Positions 55,473 through 64,000 of a stretch of DNA of 64,000 nt are shown here, piece after piece. Each line of letters starts with the position of its first letter. Position 1 is the first letter of the stretch. Source of the DNA: Methylomonas albis (lineage in GTDB: Bacteria > Pseudomonadota > Gammaproteobacteria > Methylococcales > Methylomonadaceae); contig NZ_JACXSS010000001.1 in the NCBI RefSeq assembly GCF_014850955.1, positions 434,001 through 498,000 of the forward strand, given 5' to 3'. The notes under the pieces were generated by a model. The model saw nothing but the letters and a program-made list of their open reading frames with translations. It searched no databases and had not been told where the DNA came from. The translations under genes and the position numbers were made by a program.

Positions 55473-57020
55473 TCAAGTCGGTAAGGATTTTTGCAGGCCG
55501 ATATGTCGGGGGCGGATGCCCAGTAATACTAGCGCCAAACTATAAATCAAGATTGCTAAGCCGATTGCCATTCCCAGATGCAAGCTACGTTGCGTGGCGT
55601 TCCAATCCAGCCAGAGCGTGGCATCGACAAAATAATATAAAAAAGCCGACATAATTGCGTTGGCCGCCACAATCCGCAGGATGAATGATAGCCATTGCTC
55701 GCGAGGCCGGTAAATTCGGGTTTTTAACAAGTTAAGCAGCAGGAGTAACGCGTTTAGGTAAGCCGACAAGGTGGTTGCCAGTGCGATGCCGGCATGCGCC
55801 AAGGGAAATGCCAGCAATAGACTCAAAACAATATTCGCGATGATGGAATGCATTCCGAAACGCATCGGTGTTTGCGTATCCTGCCGTGAAGTAAAGCCTG
55901 GAACCAGGATCTTGATCAGCATAAATGCTAATAAACCCAGCGCGTAAGCCATCAGGCTTTTGCCGGCCATCCGCACATCTTTGCTGCCAAATTCATTATA
56001 TTGAAATAGTGTCGATAGCAATGGTTCGGCCAGCAGCGTCAAGCCCAGTGTGGCTGGCAAGCCGATCAACAATACCAATTTCAAGCCCCAGTCTAAGGCC
56101 TTGGAAAAGGCCAGGGCATCGTCCGCGGCATGATTTTCAGATAATCTGGGTAAAATCACCGTCGCCAGCGCCACGCCCAAAATGCCGAGCGGAAACTCCA
56201 CCAGTCGGTCGGAGTAATACAGCCAGGAAACGCTGCCGGAAGTCAAAAACGAGGCCACGAGGGTACCGAACAGTAAATTAACTTGCACCACGGATACCCC
56301 AAAAATTGCGGGGAGCATCTGCTTTAACATGCGTTGCACTGCGGGGTCTTGGTAGCCCCAGCGTGGTCGCGGTAACAAGCCGAGCTGCAGCAGTGCGGGG
56401 ATTTGAAACAGCAATTGCACTACGCCGGCGCCGAATACGCCCCAAGCCAGGGCCATAATGGGTTCTGCCATTAGCGGCGAAATCCAGATCGCTGCGGCTA
56501 TCATGCAAATATTCAGAAATACCGGGGTCAGGGCCGGAATGGCGAATTTACCTCGTGCGTTCAAAATCGCACCGGCGAACGCAACCAAGGTAACGAAGAA
56601 CAAATAGGGGAAGGTGATGCGGAGCATTTGCACGGCTAGCTCGTACTGGCCGCCTTCCCATAAAAATCCCGGAGCGAACAGCATAATCAGCAGCGGTGCG
56701 GCAATTACTCCTGCCAGGGTGATTAGCACCAATAAAGCGGCCAATGTGCCGGCAGTGCGGTCGATAAACAGCCGCAGTGCTTGGCGGCTGCCTTTTTCGT
56801 TATAATCCGACAGGGCCGGTACAAAAGCTTGGGCGAACGCGCCTTCCATGAATAAACGGCGTAGAAAATTCGGGATCCTAAAGGCTACAAAGAACGCATC
56901 GGTTGCCGCGTTAACCCCAAAGATGTTGGCAAACAGCATGTCTCGCACAAAACCCATGATCCGCGAAATCATGGTCATACTGCTAACGATTGCGGTGGAT
57001 TTAAATAGCTGCTTGCTCAC
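55473..57020 (-). CDS. murJ: Lipid II flippase MurJ
   Basis: MurJ flips lipid II across the inner membrane for peptidoglycan synthesis. The 515-residue protein (E. coli 511) has about 14 helices and the family's essential features. These are SRIMGFVRDMLFANIFG in helix 1, FFVAFRIPNFLRRLFMEGAFAQAFVPALSDY, PRWGYQDPAVQRMLKQMLPAIFGVSVVQVNLL, and FGMHSIIANIVLSLLLAFPLAHAGIALATTLSAYLNALLLLL. It is divergent from rpsT, as in many gammaproteobacteria. Confidence 0.95.
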   Translation of the reverse strand: MSKQLFKSTAIVSSMTMISRIMGFVRDMLFANIFGVNAATDAFFVAFRIPNFLRRLFMEGAFAQAFVPALSDYNEKGSRQALRLFIDRTAGTLAALLVLITLAGVIAAPLLIMLFAPGFLWEGGQYELAVQMLRITFPYLFFVTLVAFAGAILNARGKFAIPALTPVFLNICMIAAAIWISPLMAEPIMALAWGVFGAGVVQLLFQIPALLQLGLLPRPRWGYQDPAVQRMLKQMLPAIFGVSVVQVNLLFGTLVASFLTSGSVSWLYYSDRLVEFPLGILGVALATVILPRLSENHAADDALAFSKALDWGLKLVLLIGLPATLGLTLLAEPLLSTLFQYNEFGSKDVRMAGKSLMAYALGLLAFMLIKILVPGFTSRQDTQTPMRFGMHSIIANIVLSLLLAFPLAHAGIALATTLSAYLNALLLLLNLLKTRIYRPREQWLSFILRIVAANAIMSAFLYYFVDATLWLDWNATQRSLHLGMAIGLAILIYSLALVLLGIRPRHIGLQKSLPT

Positions 57021-57056
57021 TGCAGGCCTTGGATTAAGATTGTAAACACTAAAAAT

Positions 57057-57085
57057 TTGACAATCATAGCATCCAAATTGATAAT
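57057..57085 (+). promoter_or_regulatory. Sigma-70 promoter of rpsT
   Basis: TTGACA (57057-57062), a 17-bp spacer, and GATAAT (57080-57085) give a near-consensus promoter with a predicted start near 57092, about 30 bp before the rpsT ATG. Confidence 0.85.
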
Positions 57086-57122
57086 ACGCGGTTCCAGATT
57101 AACTCAAAAGAACTGATAGACT

Positions 57123-57386
57123 ATGGCTAATTCACCACAAGCTAGAAAAAGAGCGCGTCAGGCTGAGAAAAGCCGTATTCGCAATGCCGGACAGCGCAGC
57201 AACTTACGCACTTTCATCAAAAAAGTGATCGCCGCTGTTAGAGCAGGCGATAAAGAGCAAGCTCAAGCCGCGTTTAAAACCGCTGTTCCCATCATCGATT
57301 CGGCCGTTAACAAAGGCCTGATCCACAAAAATAAAGCTGCTCGCAACAAAAGCAGGCTTAACGACAGGCTGCGGGCGATGGCTTGA
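57123..57386 (+). CDS. rpsT: 30S ribosomal protein S20
   Basis: The 87-residue basic protein (E. coli 87) starts [35 protein letters not shown], the standard S20 N-terminus, and ends with [19 protein letters not shown]20 is a primary binder of 16S rRNA. The gene has its own near-consensus promoter and a strong terminator, so it is a single-gene unit. Confidence 0.97.
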   Translation: MANSPQARKRARQAEKSRIRNAGQRSNLRTFIKKVIAAVRAGDKEQAQAAFKTAVPIIDSAVNKGLIHKNKAARNKSRLNDRLRAMA

Positions 57387-57412
57387 TCTCGACTGAAAGT
57401 CGATAGATCAAC

Positions 57413-57448
57413 AAGGCCTGTGCAACAGATGTTGCTTGGGCCTTTTTT
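57413..57448 (+). terminator. Rho-independent terminator of rpsT
   Basis: AAGGCC and GGCCTT enclose an inner GCAACA/TGTTGC hairpin, and six Ts follow. It lies 27 bases after the rpsT stop. Confidence 0.9.
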
Positions 57449-57608
57449 ATGCGCGGTGTTTTTATATTGCGCAGGTACCCTGGTTTCTAGCCTCGCTGTT
57501 AGTCACGGACTGTACGCTCTCGTATAACTTTTTGGGTTGAGGTGCTTGCGGCGCGCGGACAAGCTGCTAATCTGATAGCTCTCAGCTCATCAGTCCAAAG
57601 GTACTGTC

Positions 57609-58625
57609 ATGAATAACCAAGATCAAGCCAAACTTCGATGGGGCATTCTCGGTGCAGCTCGTATCAACGAGCGCCTGTTGCCGGTAATAGTCGAAGCGTC
57701 CAACGCGAAGCTGGTTGGCATAGCCAGCCGTCGGGCTGGTGCCGCTGCGCAAACGCTCGCTCAATACGCCCCTTGTCATCCGGAAATACAGCCTTACGAC
57801 AATCTGGACGCGTTGCTAAACGACGAAGACGTGCAAGCCATCTACTTACCCATGGCTAATCATGAGCATGCGGAATGGGCCTTGCGGGCCATTGAGCACC
57901 GTAAGCATGTGCTTTGCGAAAAACCGATGGCGTTGACGGTGGAGGACATTGAGGCGATCGAAACCGCTGCTCGCCGTTACCGGGTGACCGTGATGGAAGG
58001 TTTTATGTACCGATTCCATCCGCAGCACGCCCGTGTATTGGAGTTGATCCGGTCCGGTTTGATAGGCGAAATCCGTTCGGTGCGCGCCAGTTACTCGTTC
58101 ATGATGCGGCCGGCGCGAATGTATCGATTGGCTGAGGATGTCTCGCGAGGCGGCGGGGCGATGTGGGACATCGGCTGTTATGCAATCCATTCATTGCGCA
58201 TGTTCTTTCAACAAGCGCCCCGCACTGTGACGGCTGTATCCAAATATGTGGAAAGCGGTGCCGACATCACGACTAGCGGCATACTGGATTTTGGCGACGG
58301 AAAATTCGCGCATTTCGACTTCAGTTTCGAGCGGGCGCGGCGCTGCGAGTACGAAATTATCGGTACTCAAGGCGGGATCAAATGCCATTTAGTTTGGCAG
58401 TTGCCTGGAGATGTGCCGGTCATCTCCTGGTGGACCGAAGACGGTCGGCAGTCAGAAGAGCGCTTGCCTGCTGCTAATCACTTTCGCTTGGAAATAGAGC
58501 ATTTCAGCGATTGCGTGTTAAATAATAAGGATCCGCAATTGTCATTCAACGATGCCCGAGACAACTGTCGGACCATTGTTGCCGCGCTGCAATCGGCCGC
58601 CGAGGGCAGGGTAATCAAAATATGA
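57609..58625 (+). CDS. Gfo/Idh/MocA family oxidoreductase
   Basis: The 338-residue protein has an N-terminal NAD(P)-binding Rossmann fold (LRWGILGAARINERLLPVI) and the family lysine in HVLCEKPMAL. The C-terminal beta-sheet domain contains MEGFMYRFHPQHARVLELI and GGGAMWDIGCYAIHSLRMFF with the conserved Asp and His. Such enzymes oxidise or epimerise sugars and polyols, or reduce trans-dihydrodiols. The exact substrate is not readable. No signal peptide is present. It precedes the exported ankyrin gene by 51 bases. Confidence 0.9.
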   Translation: MNNQDQAKLRWGILGAARINERLLPVIVEASNAKLVGIASRRAGAAAQTLAQYAPCHPEIQPYDNLDALLNDEDVQAIYLPMANHEHAEWALRAIEHRKHVLCEKPMALTVEDIEAIETAARRYRVTVMEGFMYRFHPQHARVLELIRSGLIGEIRSVRASYSFMMRPARMYRLAEDVSRGGGAMWDIGCYAIHSLRMFFQQAPRTVTAVSKYVESGADITTSGILDFGDGKFAHFDFSFERARRCEYEIIGTQGGIKCHLVWQLPGDVPVISWWTEDGRQSEERLPAANHFRLEIEHFSDCVLNNKDPQLSFNDARDNCRTIVAALQSAAEGRVIKI

Positions 58626-58676
58626 TTCGGCATATCATGTGGTTGGCGACGTGGCTTATTTCCTGCGGAGGTTGAT

Positions 58677-59081
58677 ATGATCGGCAAGCTCTCATTTCAC
58701 AAGCGTCGAGCGGGTGTTGTAGTCGTTTTAACGTTGGCGGCGGCATGCCTATTTCAGGTCGACGTATCGTTTGCCGCAGATGCTGTCAGCGCTAGGAAAG
58801 AATTGCAGCAATTGGGTATCGAATATGCCGAGTCGCAATTCGCAGCATCGGCCGGTGCCGGCGATATGCTGGCGGTAAAGCTGTTTCTGGATGCCGGCAT
58901 GGATGTGAACGCGGGAGGTTCTGCTGCGCTGGGATTGGCTGCCGGTAGAGGGCAGTTGGAAATGGTAAAGCTATTATTGGCCAAGGGTGCAACGCCGACC
59001 GCGAATGCATTGCAGTTTGCCCGGACTCGCGGACATAAAGCAATTGAGGATATTTTGGTTCAGGCAGGGGCGAAGGAATAG
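58677..59081 (+). CDS. Exported ankyrin repeat protein
   Basis: The 134-residue product has a long basic N-region (KLSFHKRRAGVVV) and a hydrophobic core ending in VSFA|ADA, so it is probably periplasmic. Three short ankyrin units follow (QFAASAGAGDMLAVKLFLDAG, AALGLAAGRGQLEMVKLLLAKG, ALQFARTRGHKAIEDILVQAG). GGAGG five bases before the ATG supports the start. The function is unknown; ankyrin folds mediate protein contacts. Confidence 0.8.
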   Translation: MIGKLSFHKRRAGVVVVLTLAAACLFQVDVSFAADAVSARKELQQLGIEYAESQFAASAGAGDMLAVKLFLDAGMDVNAGGSAALGLAAGRGQLEMVKLLLAKGATPTANALQFARTRGHKAIEDILVQAGAKE

Positions 59082-59132
59082 TAGTCGGGAGCCGGGTTAG
59101 ACCTTGGTCCAGCCTGGCTCCCGGCGTTATCG

Positions 59133-61706
59133 TTACTTACTAAAAGTCAGTCCATCGTGAGCGACATCGATTTTTATTACATCCCCGGAAAGGAAATGCC
59201 CCGACAGAATTTCATTAGCCAACGGATTTTCCAACTGCCGTTGTATGGCTCGTTTTAGTGGTCGCGCGCCATAAACCGGGTCGAAACCGGCTTCCCCGAG
59301 TAAATCCAACGCGGTTTCGCTGATCTCCATGCCGACGTCTTTTTCCTGCAAGCGACGGCGCAACAATTCGATCTGGATTTTGCAGATTGCCCGGATTTGA
59401 CCATGGGCCAGTGGGTGGAATACCACCGCTTCGTCAATCCGGTTGATGAACTCAGGCCGGAAATGTTGGCCAACGATGTCCATCACCGCATCTTTCATTT
59501 CAAGATAATTATCTTCCCCTGAAAGCTCCTGAATCAAGCTGGAACCTAAATTGGAGGTCATCACTATCACGGTATTTTTAAAATCTACCGTGCGGCCTTG
59601 TCCGTCAGTCAGTCGGCCGTCGTCCAATACCTGCAACAGCACGTTAAACACATCGGCATGGGCTTTCTCAATTTCATCCAGCAAAATTACCGAGTACGGT
59701 TTGCGCCGCACTGCTTCGGTTAGATGGCCACCTTCCTCATAGCCGACATAGCCCGGAGGTGCGCCTATCAAGCGCGCCACCGAATGTTTCTCCATAAATT
59801 CCGACATGTCGATGCGTATCATGGCGTCTTCGGTGTCGAACATAAACTCAGCCAAGGCTTTGCATAGTTCGGTTTTACCCACACCGGTTGGGCCCAAGAA
59901 CAGGAATGAACCGTTCGGTCGATTCGGGTCTGATAAGCCGGCGCGGGAGCGGCGGATCGCATTGCTGACGGCTTTTAAAGCCTCGGTTTGGCCTATCACC
60001 CGCTTGCCTAGTTCTTCTTCCATACGCAGCAGTTTTTCGCGTTCGCCTTCCATCATTTTCGAAACCGGGATGCCGGTCCATTTGGAAACGACTTCGGCGA
60101 TTTCTTCCTCTGTGACTTTGCTGCGCAGCAGTGTTGTTTCCTGCATTTCGGCTTGTGAGGCCAGATCAAGTTCTTTTTCCAGCTTGGGAATATCGCCGTA
60201 TTGCAGTTCCGACATCCGCGCGTAATCCTGGTTACGCCGTGCAGCTTCCAACTCAAGGCGGGCCTGTTCCAGATGCTCTTTTATGGTGGCAGTGCCTTGT
60301 AGCGCGGCCTTTTCCGCTTTCCAGATTTCATCCAGATCGGAATACTCTTTTTCCAGGTCGGCAATTTCCACCTGCAAAATATCCAGGCGTTTTTTCGAAG
60401 CCGCGTCGGTTTCATTCTTCATCGCTTCGCGCTCGATTTTTAGCTGAATCAAACGCCGGCCCAGTTTATCCATGGCCTCTGGCTTGGAGTCCATTTCCAT
60501 CCTAATCCGACTGGCTGCTTCATCGATCAAATCAATCGCTTTGTCTGGCAACTGGCGGTCGGAAATATAACGGTGAGACAGCACGGCAGCAGCGACGATG
60601 GCAGGGTCGGTGATGTCGACACGGTGATGAATCTCATAACGCTCTTTCAAGCCGCGGAGAATGGCCACGGTGTCTTCAACCGACGGTTCATCGACCAGCA
60701 CCTTTTGAAAGCGTCGTTCCAGTGCGGCGTCTTTTTCGATGTATTGACGATATTCATCCAATGTCGTAGCGCCCACGCAATGTAGCTCGCCGCGCGCCAA
60801 GGCTGGTTTAAGCATGTTGCCGGCGTCCATTGCGCCTTCGGCCTTGCCGGCCCCGACCATGGTGTGCAACTCATCGATAAACAAGATTACTTGGCCTTCC
60901 ATTTTAGCGACGTCGTTCAGCACCGCTTTCAAGCGTTCTTCAAACTCGCCGCGAAATTTGGCCCCGGCAATCAGCGCAGCCATATCCAGCGACAGCAATT
61001 GCTTGCCCTTGATACCCTCGGGTACTTCGCCGTTGACGATACGTTGCGCCAACCCTTCCACAATCGCAGTTTTTCCGACGCCAGGTTCGCCGATCAATAC
61101 CGGATTATTTTTGGTACGACGTTGCAACACTTGAATGGTGCGGCGGATTTCGTCGTCGCGGCCGATTACCGGGTCGAGCTTGCCAAGTTCTGCGCGTTCG
61201 GTCAGGTTGATGGTGTATTTTTTCAGGGCCTGACGTTGATCCTCGGCATTGGCGTCGTTGATATTCTGACCGCCGCGCATGTTTTCGATGGCTTTTTCAA
61301 CCGAGGAGGCGGTGACGCCGGCCTGTTTTAGGAGTTTTTGCAAGGAGCCGCTGGCTTCCATTGCAGCCAATAGAAACAACTCGCTGGAGATAAACGCGTC
61401 TTTACGTTTTTGCGCAAGTTTGTCGGTCAGATTCAGCATCCGCGATAGTTCGTTGGAAATCTGCACATCGCCGCCAGCACCGGAGACGCTGGCCAGACTG
61501 TCTATTTCCTTGGTCAACTCGTTGCGCAGCGCGTTGACTTGAATACCAACCTGCATCAGTAACGGCTTGATACTGCCACCTTCCTGATCGATTAACGCCA
61601 ACATCACATGCAAAGGCTCTATGAATTGGTGGTCCTTACCTAGCGCCATGCTTTGCGCGTCGCTGAGCGCTTGTTGAAATTTACTGGTTAATTTATCCAT
61701 TCGCAT
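59133..61706 (-). CDS. clpB: Protein disaggregase ClpB
   Basis: ClpB is a hexameric AAA+ chaperone that pulls aggregated proteins apart together with DnaK. The 857-residue protein (E. coli 857) has the N-domain repeats (residues 1-150), NBD1 with Walker [11 protein letters not shown] near 204, the coiled-coil middle domain (~400-525), and NBD2 with Walker [11 protein letters not shown] near 605. The M-domain separates it from ClpA and ClpC. A consensus heat-shock promoter lies 41 bp upstream of the start at 61706, which is supported by an AGAGG site. Confidence 0.97.
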   Translation of the reverse strand: MRMDKLTSKFQQALSDAQSMALGKDHQFIEPLHVMLALIDQEGGSIKPLLMQVGIQVNALRNELTKEIDSLASVSGAGGDVQISNELSRMLNLTDKLAQKRKDAFISSELFLLAAMEASGSLQKLLKQAGVTASSVEKAIENMRGGQNINDANAEDQRQALKKYTINLTERAELGKLDPVIGRDDEIRRTIQVLQRRTKNNPVLIGEPGVGKTAIVEGLAQRIVNGEVPEGIKGKQLLSLDMAALIAGAKFRGEFEERLKAVLNDVAKMEGQVILFIDELHTMVGAGKAEGAMDAGNMLKPALARGELHCVGATTLDEYRQYIEKDAALERRFQKVLVDEPSVEDTVAILRGLKERYEIHHRVDITDPAIVAAAVLSHRYISDRQLPDKAIDLIDEAASRIRMEMDSKPEAMDKLGRRLIQLKIEREAMKNETDAASKKRLDILQVEIADLEKEYSDLDEIWKAEKAALQGTATIKEHLEQARLELEAARRNQDYARMSELQYGDIPKLEKELDLASQAEMQETTLLRSKVTEEEIAEVVSKWTGIPVSKMMEGEREKLLRMEEELGKRVIGQTEALKAVSNAIRRSRAGLSDPNRPNGSFLFLGPTGVGKTELCKALAEFMFDTEDAMIRIDMSEFMEKHSVARLIGAPPGYVGYEEGGHLTEAVRRKPYSVILLDEIEKAHADVFNVLLQVLDDGRLTDGQGRTVDFKNTVIVMTSNLGSSLIQELSGEDNYLEMKDAVMDIVGQHFRPEFINRIDEAVVFHPLAHGQIRAICKIQIELLRRRLQEKDVGMEISETALDLLGEAGFDPVYGARPLKRAIQRQLENPLANEILSGHFLSGDVIKIDVAHDGLTFSK

Positions 61707-61746
61707 GCTGCGTACCTCTTTTGGAATATCAATTGTGTTGGCGCAG

Positions 61747-61775
61747 AGATGGGGCGTTATGCGACGCTTTTCAAG
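61747..61775 (-). promoter_or_regulatory. Sigma-32 heat-shock promoter of clpB
   Basis: On the minus strand, CTTGAAA, a 14-bp spacer and CCCCATCT match the sigma-32 consensus (CTTGAAA, 13-15 bp, CCCCATNT) exactly. Confidence 0.9.
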
Positions 61776-61999
61776 CGATGACTGGCAGATAAGTCCACAA
61801 TTTTACGGATGAAATTATTGCTGTTGTTTGCCGGGTTTGCATGGACATCGTTGGTAGCCTTGCTAAATGTTTCAAAGTACAATGTCGCCGCTCAGATAAC
61901 AGATGTTGAGGGATTATGGCCATTGCTAGTCAGCAGGTCCGGTTGTCAATATTGTCGGTCTGCGTAACCATTAGTTTTATTTTGTAGGAGTTTTTAAAA

Positions 62000-62203
62000 A
62001 TGGCAACAGGCACTGTAAAGTGGTTCAACAATACCAAAGGGTTTGGATTTATCGAGCCTTCCGAAGGCAAAGAAGATGTGTTTGTGCATCATTCTGTTAT
62101 TAAGGGCGATGGTTTTAAAACCTTGTCTCCAGGCCAATCGGTGCAATTCGATATCGAGTCCGGTCCTAAGGGTTTAACTGCTGCGAACGTCCTGCCCAGA
62201 TAA
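62000..62203 (+). CDS. Cold shock domain protein, CspA family
   Basis: The 67-residue protein is one OB-fold cold shock domain with both RNA-binding motifs ([15 protein letters not shown]). It binds single-stranded RNA or DNA and melts message secondary structure. TAGGAG lies nine bases before the ATG, and a long A/T-rich leader upstream is typical of csp messages. A strong terminator follows, so it is a single-gene unit. It could be a constitutive or stress-induced member; the sequence does not decide. Confidence 0.95.
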   Translation: MATGTVKWFNNTKGFGFIEPSEGKEDVFVHHSVIKGDGFKTLSPGQSVQFDIESGPKGLTAANVLPR

Positions 62204-62221
62204 GCGTTAACGGTTACGGGT

Positions 62222-62251
62222 AAAAAGGCTCTTGCTTGCAAGGGCCTTTTT
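62222..62251 (+). terminator. Rho-independent terminator of the csp gene
   Basis: AAAAAGGC (62222-62229) pairs with GCCTTTTT (62244-62251), with an inner CTTG/CAAG pairing. The T run forms part of the stem, giving a classical bidirectional terminator. Confidence 0.9.
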
Positions 62252-62339
62252 TATGCCCGAAACAAAATGGATTTATTGATCGATGGCAATATAACCAAGT
62301 TATAATGCAACCATCCCTTCCAAACCGGCGTAACTAATT

Positions 62340-63263
62340 ATGGCACGCGAATTTTCCTCTTTAAAACAAATGGATACCCCTGTCAAAGTGCTGTTTACCG
62401 GCTACTTGACTACCGTTGCGGTCGGGTATTTGATGGCTCTAATCCAGATTCTGTTTACTCACGGTATGGCTGACGGCAAGTTTGGCTTGTCCATAGACGA
62501 TATTGTCTACAGCTATTACGGCAATCGCTCGGGAACCGTGCTGGAAACTAAACTGAACGGCTCCATGAAGGAGAACGCCTCCGAACGGGAACGTTTCGCC
62601 ATTATTCAATGGGTGCGCGATGGTGCCGATAAGGATGATTTTATCGATAACGGTGTCGATAAAATCATTCAGGAACGGTGTGTGATGTGCCACAACAAAG
62701 ATGCGTCGGTTCCCGATTTGAGCGATTTTAAAGTGTTGAAGGAATTGACCAAGGAAGACGAAGGCGCCACCTTTAGTTCGCTGACCCGGGTTTCGCATAT
62801 TCACTTGTTCGGCATTAGCTTTATCTTCATGTTTGTTGGTTTGATTTTCAGTTTTTCGGAAACCAGTACCATCAAATACAAATGTATCGCGATCGGCATG
62901 CCTTATGTGTTTTTGCTGGTAGATATTTTGTCGTGGTGGTTGACGAAGCTGGATCCGATGTTCGCGTGGCTGGTGATCGTGGCGGGCGGCGGCATGGCGG
63001 TGTCGTTTGCGTTTATGTGGACGGTGTCCGTCGCGGAAATGTGGCTGTTCGATAGTGTATTTCTCGATGCGGGCGGTCAGCCTAGACAGCAGTGGAGCAC
63101 CGTAGTCGAGGCTAAATTTAAACAGATTGGCGGAGAATCTGCCGCTAAAAAATTAGGTGAGTTTCTGCAGCAAACCGGGGCCTATGGCTGGTCGAAATTT
63201 CAGAGCCAAGGTTTGCCGTTGTTGAAGGCGCTGTACCTGAAAATATTCAAAAAAGACAAATAG
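62340..63263 (+). CDS. Membrane protein with one c-type haem site
   Basis: The 307-residue protein has an N-terminal helix (residues ~17-40), a large loop (~41-150) and three further helices (~155-235), then a charged C-terminal tail. The loop carries one CVMCH haem motif (C114, C117, H118) in DKIIQERCVMCHNKDASVPDLSDF, the usual mono-haem cytochrome setting, so the loop should face the periplasm. HIHLFGISFIFMFVG and SWWLTKLDPMFAWLVIVAGGG are distinctive membrane segments. I do not recognise a named family; it may be an electron-transfer subunit. Confidence 0.7.
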   Translation: MAREFSSLKQMDTPVKVLFTGYLTTVAVGYLMALIQILFTHGMADGKFGLSIDDIVYSYYGNRSGTVLETKLNGSMKENASERERFAIIQWVRDGADKDDFIDNGVDKIIQERCVMCHNKDASVPDLSDFKVLKELTKEDEGATFSSLTRVSHIHLFGISFIFMFVGLIFSFSETSTIKYKCIAIGMPYVFLLVDILSWWLTKLDPMFAWLVIVAGGGMAVSFAFMWTVSVAEMWLFDSVFLDAGGQPRQQWSTVVEAKFKQIGGESAAKKLGEFLQQTGAYGWSKFQSQGLPLLKALYLKIFKKDK

Positions 63264-63375
63264 TTAGCTAAGTGTGACTAGGTAGTCAAAACGGCGTTGA
63301 GAAGTTAAAGTTCCGCGCTTGGCAAGCCGATAGCCGGAGCGGTATGATGCAAATTCGATTTGCAGGAGGTGTACC

Positions 63376-63630
63376 ATGATTAGCAACGCACTGAGTAGCG
63401 CAACCAGTCTGATCAGCAATGCTCAGCAAAAGGCCAGCACGGCCGCACAAACCGTCGCCAATTTGCCGGTGCAAGCCCAGGAAGTCGGCGGCTCAAAAGA
63501 TGTCGGTGCCGCCGATTTATTCAAGCCGGTGTTAAGCCTGAAAGAGGCTGAGTTGGAAACGTCGGCTGGCGCCAAAGTTATCAAGGCTCATGAAAAAATG
63601 TTGGGCTCAATAATTGATATTAAAGCCTAA
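63376..63630 (+). CDS. Hypothetical protein of 84 residues
   Basis: This small Ala/Ser-rich protein (MISNALSSATSLISNAQQKASTAAQTVANLPV...) has no signal peptide or recognised domain. Its C-terminus, ELETSAGAKVIKAHEKMLGSIIDIKA, looks like a helix of the kind seen in small motility or surface-associated proteins, but that is only a resemblance. AGGAGG lies six bases before the ATG, a strong ribosome site that supports it being real. It overlaps the convergent gene by four bases. Confidence 0.6.
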   Translation: MISNALSSATSLISNAQQKASTAAQTVANLPVQAQEVGGSKDVGAADLFKPVLSLKEAELETSAGAKVIKAHEKMLGSIIDIKA

Positions 63631-64000
63631 TGGCTAACGCTGACATCATAGCCCAGAGCTTTGATGTCAGCGGCAAAGGCATTCATCTCTTCAAAACTCA
63701 TCCTTTCTAAATTGTCTGCTTCCGCTTGGCAAGATTGTCTGGCCACACTGTAAAGCATGATTTCGTGCAGTTTGATCTTGCTAACCTGTAATTCCTGCAA
63801 AAGCGCCAAATAGGCCTGTTTTTCGCTGTCCAACCAGGCTTGCTGATAATGCAGCATGCAGGATTGTAATTTGGTTGGGCATAAGCTGGTGGCAATCTTC
63901 AGGTGTTCCAATAACTTTTGCTGGCTTTGGCCGGTGTTGTTGATCAGCTTGCGGCCCTGTTCTGTCGCGCTGTCCAGTTTGAACCATAGTTCGCCGTCAT
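63627..64000 (-). CDS. Probable radical SAM protein, C-terminal part (runs off window)
   Basis: The frame is open from the stop at 63627 to the right edge of the window, so only the last ~124 residues are seen. A TTG at 63911 is internal, because the frame continues upstream with DGELWFKLDSATEQGRKLINN. The W.KLDS...G...IN pattern resembles the mid-barrel part of small radical SAM proteins, whose CX3CX2C cluster motif would lie outside the window. The remaining part is helical with several cysteines. The family call is tentative. Confidence 0.5.
   Translation of the reverse strand, partial: DGELWFKLDSATEQGRKLINNTGQSQQKLLEHLKIATSLCPTKLQSCMLHYQQAWLDSEKQAYLALLQELQVSKIKLHEIMLYSVARQSCQAEADNLERMSFEEMNAFAADIKALGYDVSVSH

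Overview
The window looks like chromosomal DNA of a nitrogen-fixing gammaproteobacterium, most probably a type I methanotroph close to Methylomonas. The organism call is an inference. It rests on a formaldehyde-activating-enzyme (Fae) homologue, a nifF flavodoxin operon, a copper-type methanethiol oxidase locus, a phosphorylase-kinase-like GH15 protein next to glucokinase, and the Pseudomonas-like order radC-coaBC-dut-algC-argB. No tRNA, rRNA, CRISPR array or transposase gene was found.

Layout. (1) 1-6.2 kb: 3' part of oxyR; a Fae paralogue; a leftward set nifF - 4Fe4S/LRV repeat protein - SUFU-like - ankyrin with a good sigma-54 promoter candidate; an AT-rich zinc-ribbon/PD-(D/E)XK nuclease gene; a small exported helical protein. 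(2) 6.2-13.6 kb, leftward: a PAS-GGDEF-EAL protein, then dcd - GH15/phosphorylase-kinase-like - glk in tight array. (3) 14-22.4 kb, an accessory region: a TetR regulator and a DUF4242 gene share a 12-bp operator-like sequence; methanethiol oxidase (mtoX) and a fused SCO1-MauG protein are separated by a 2.7-kb island. The island holds a RelBE-type pair, a DUF1152 gene and three copies of a highly structured repeat. A second toxin-antitoxin pair lies nearby. (4) 22.4-30.5 kb: phoBR, a MASE1-PAS protein with a broken GGDEF motif, a divergent cytochrome-bd-like cydAB pair, a DUF502 protein and pncC.

(5) 30.7-37.8 kb: an M48 lipoprotein protease, dapC, dapD, then small genes, a mutarotase-like gene, an ArsC/Spx-like gene and dapE. 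The three dap genes catalyse the middle steps of the succinylase route to diaminopimelate and lysine. (6) 38-46 kb: a two-partner secretion system, with a 2082-residue exoprotein (tpsA) and its outer-membrane transporter (tpsB). (7) 46.4-55.4 kb: AIM24-family gene, radC (leftward), coaBC-dut-algC-argB (rightward), then proC-yggT and a DUF4124 gene (leftward). (8) 55.5-64 kb: murJ divergent from rpsT, a Gfo/Idh/MocA oxidoreductase, an exported ankyrin protein, clpB behind a textbook heat-shock promoter, a cold-shock gene, a membrane c-haem protein, a small gene, and the end of a probable radical SAM gene that runs off the window.

The least ordinary parts are the structured repeat family, whose stems differ between copies yet stay paired; the TetR/DUF4242/mtoX/SCO1-MauG locus; and the cydA-like gene that lacks several residues needed for canonical bd oxidase chemistry.
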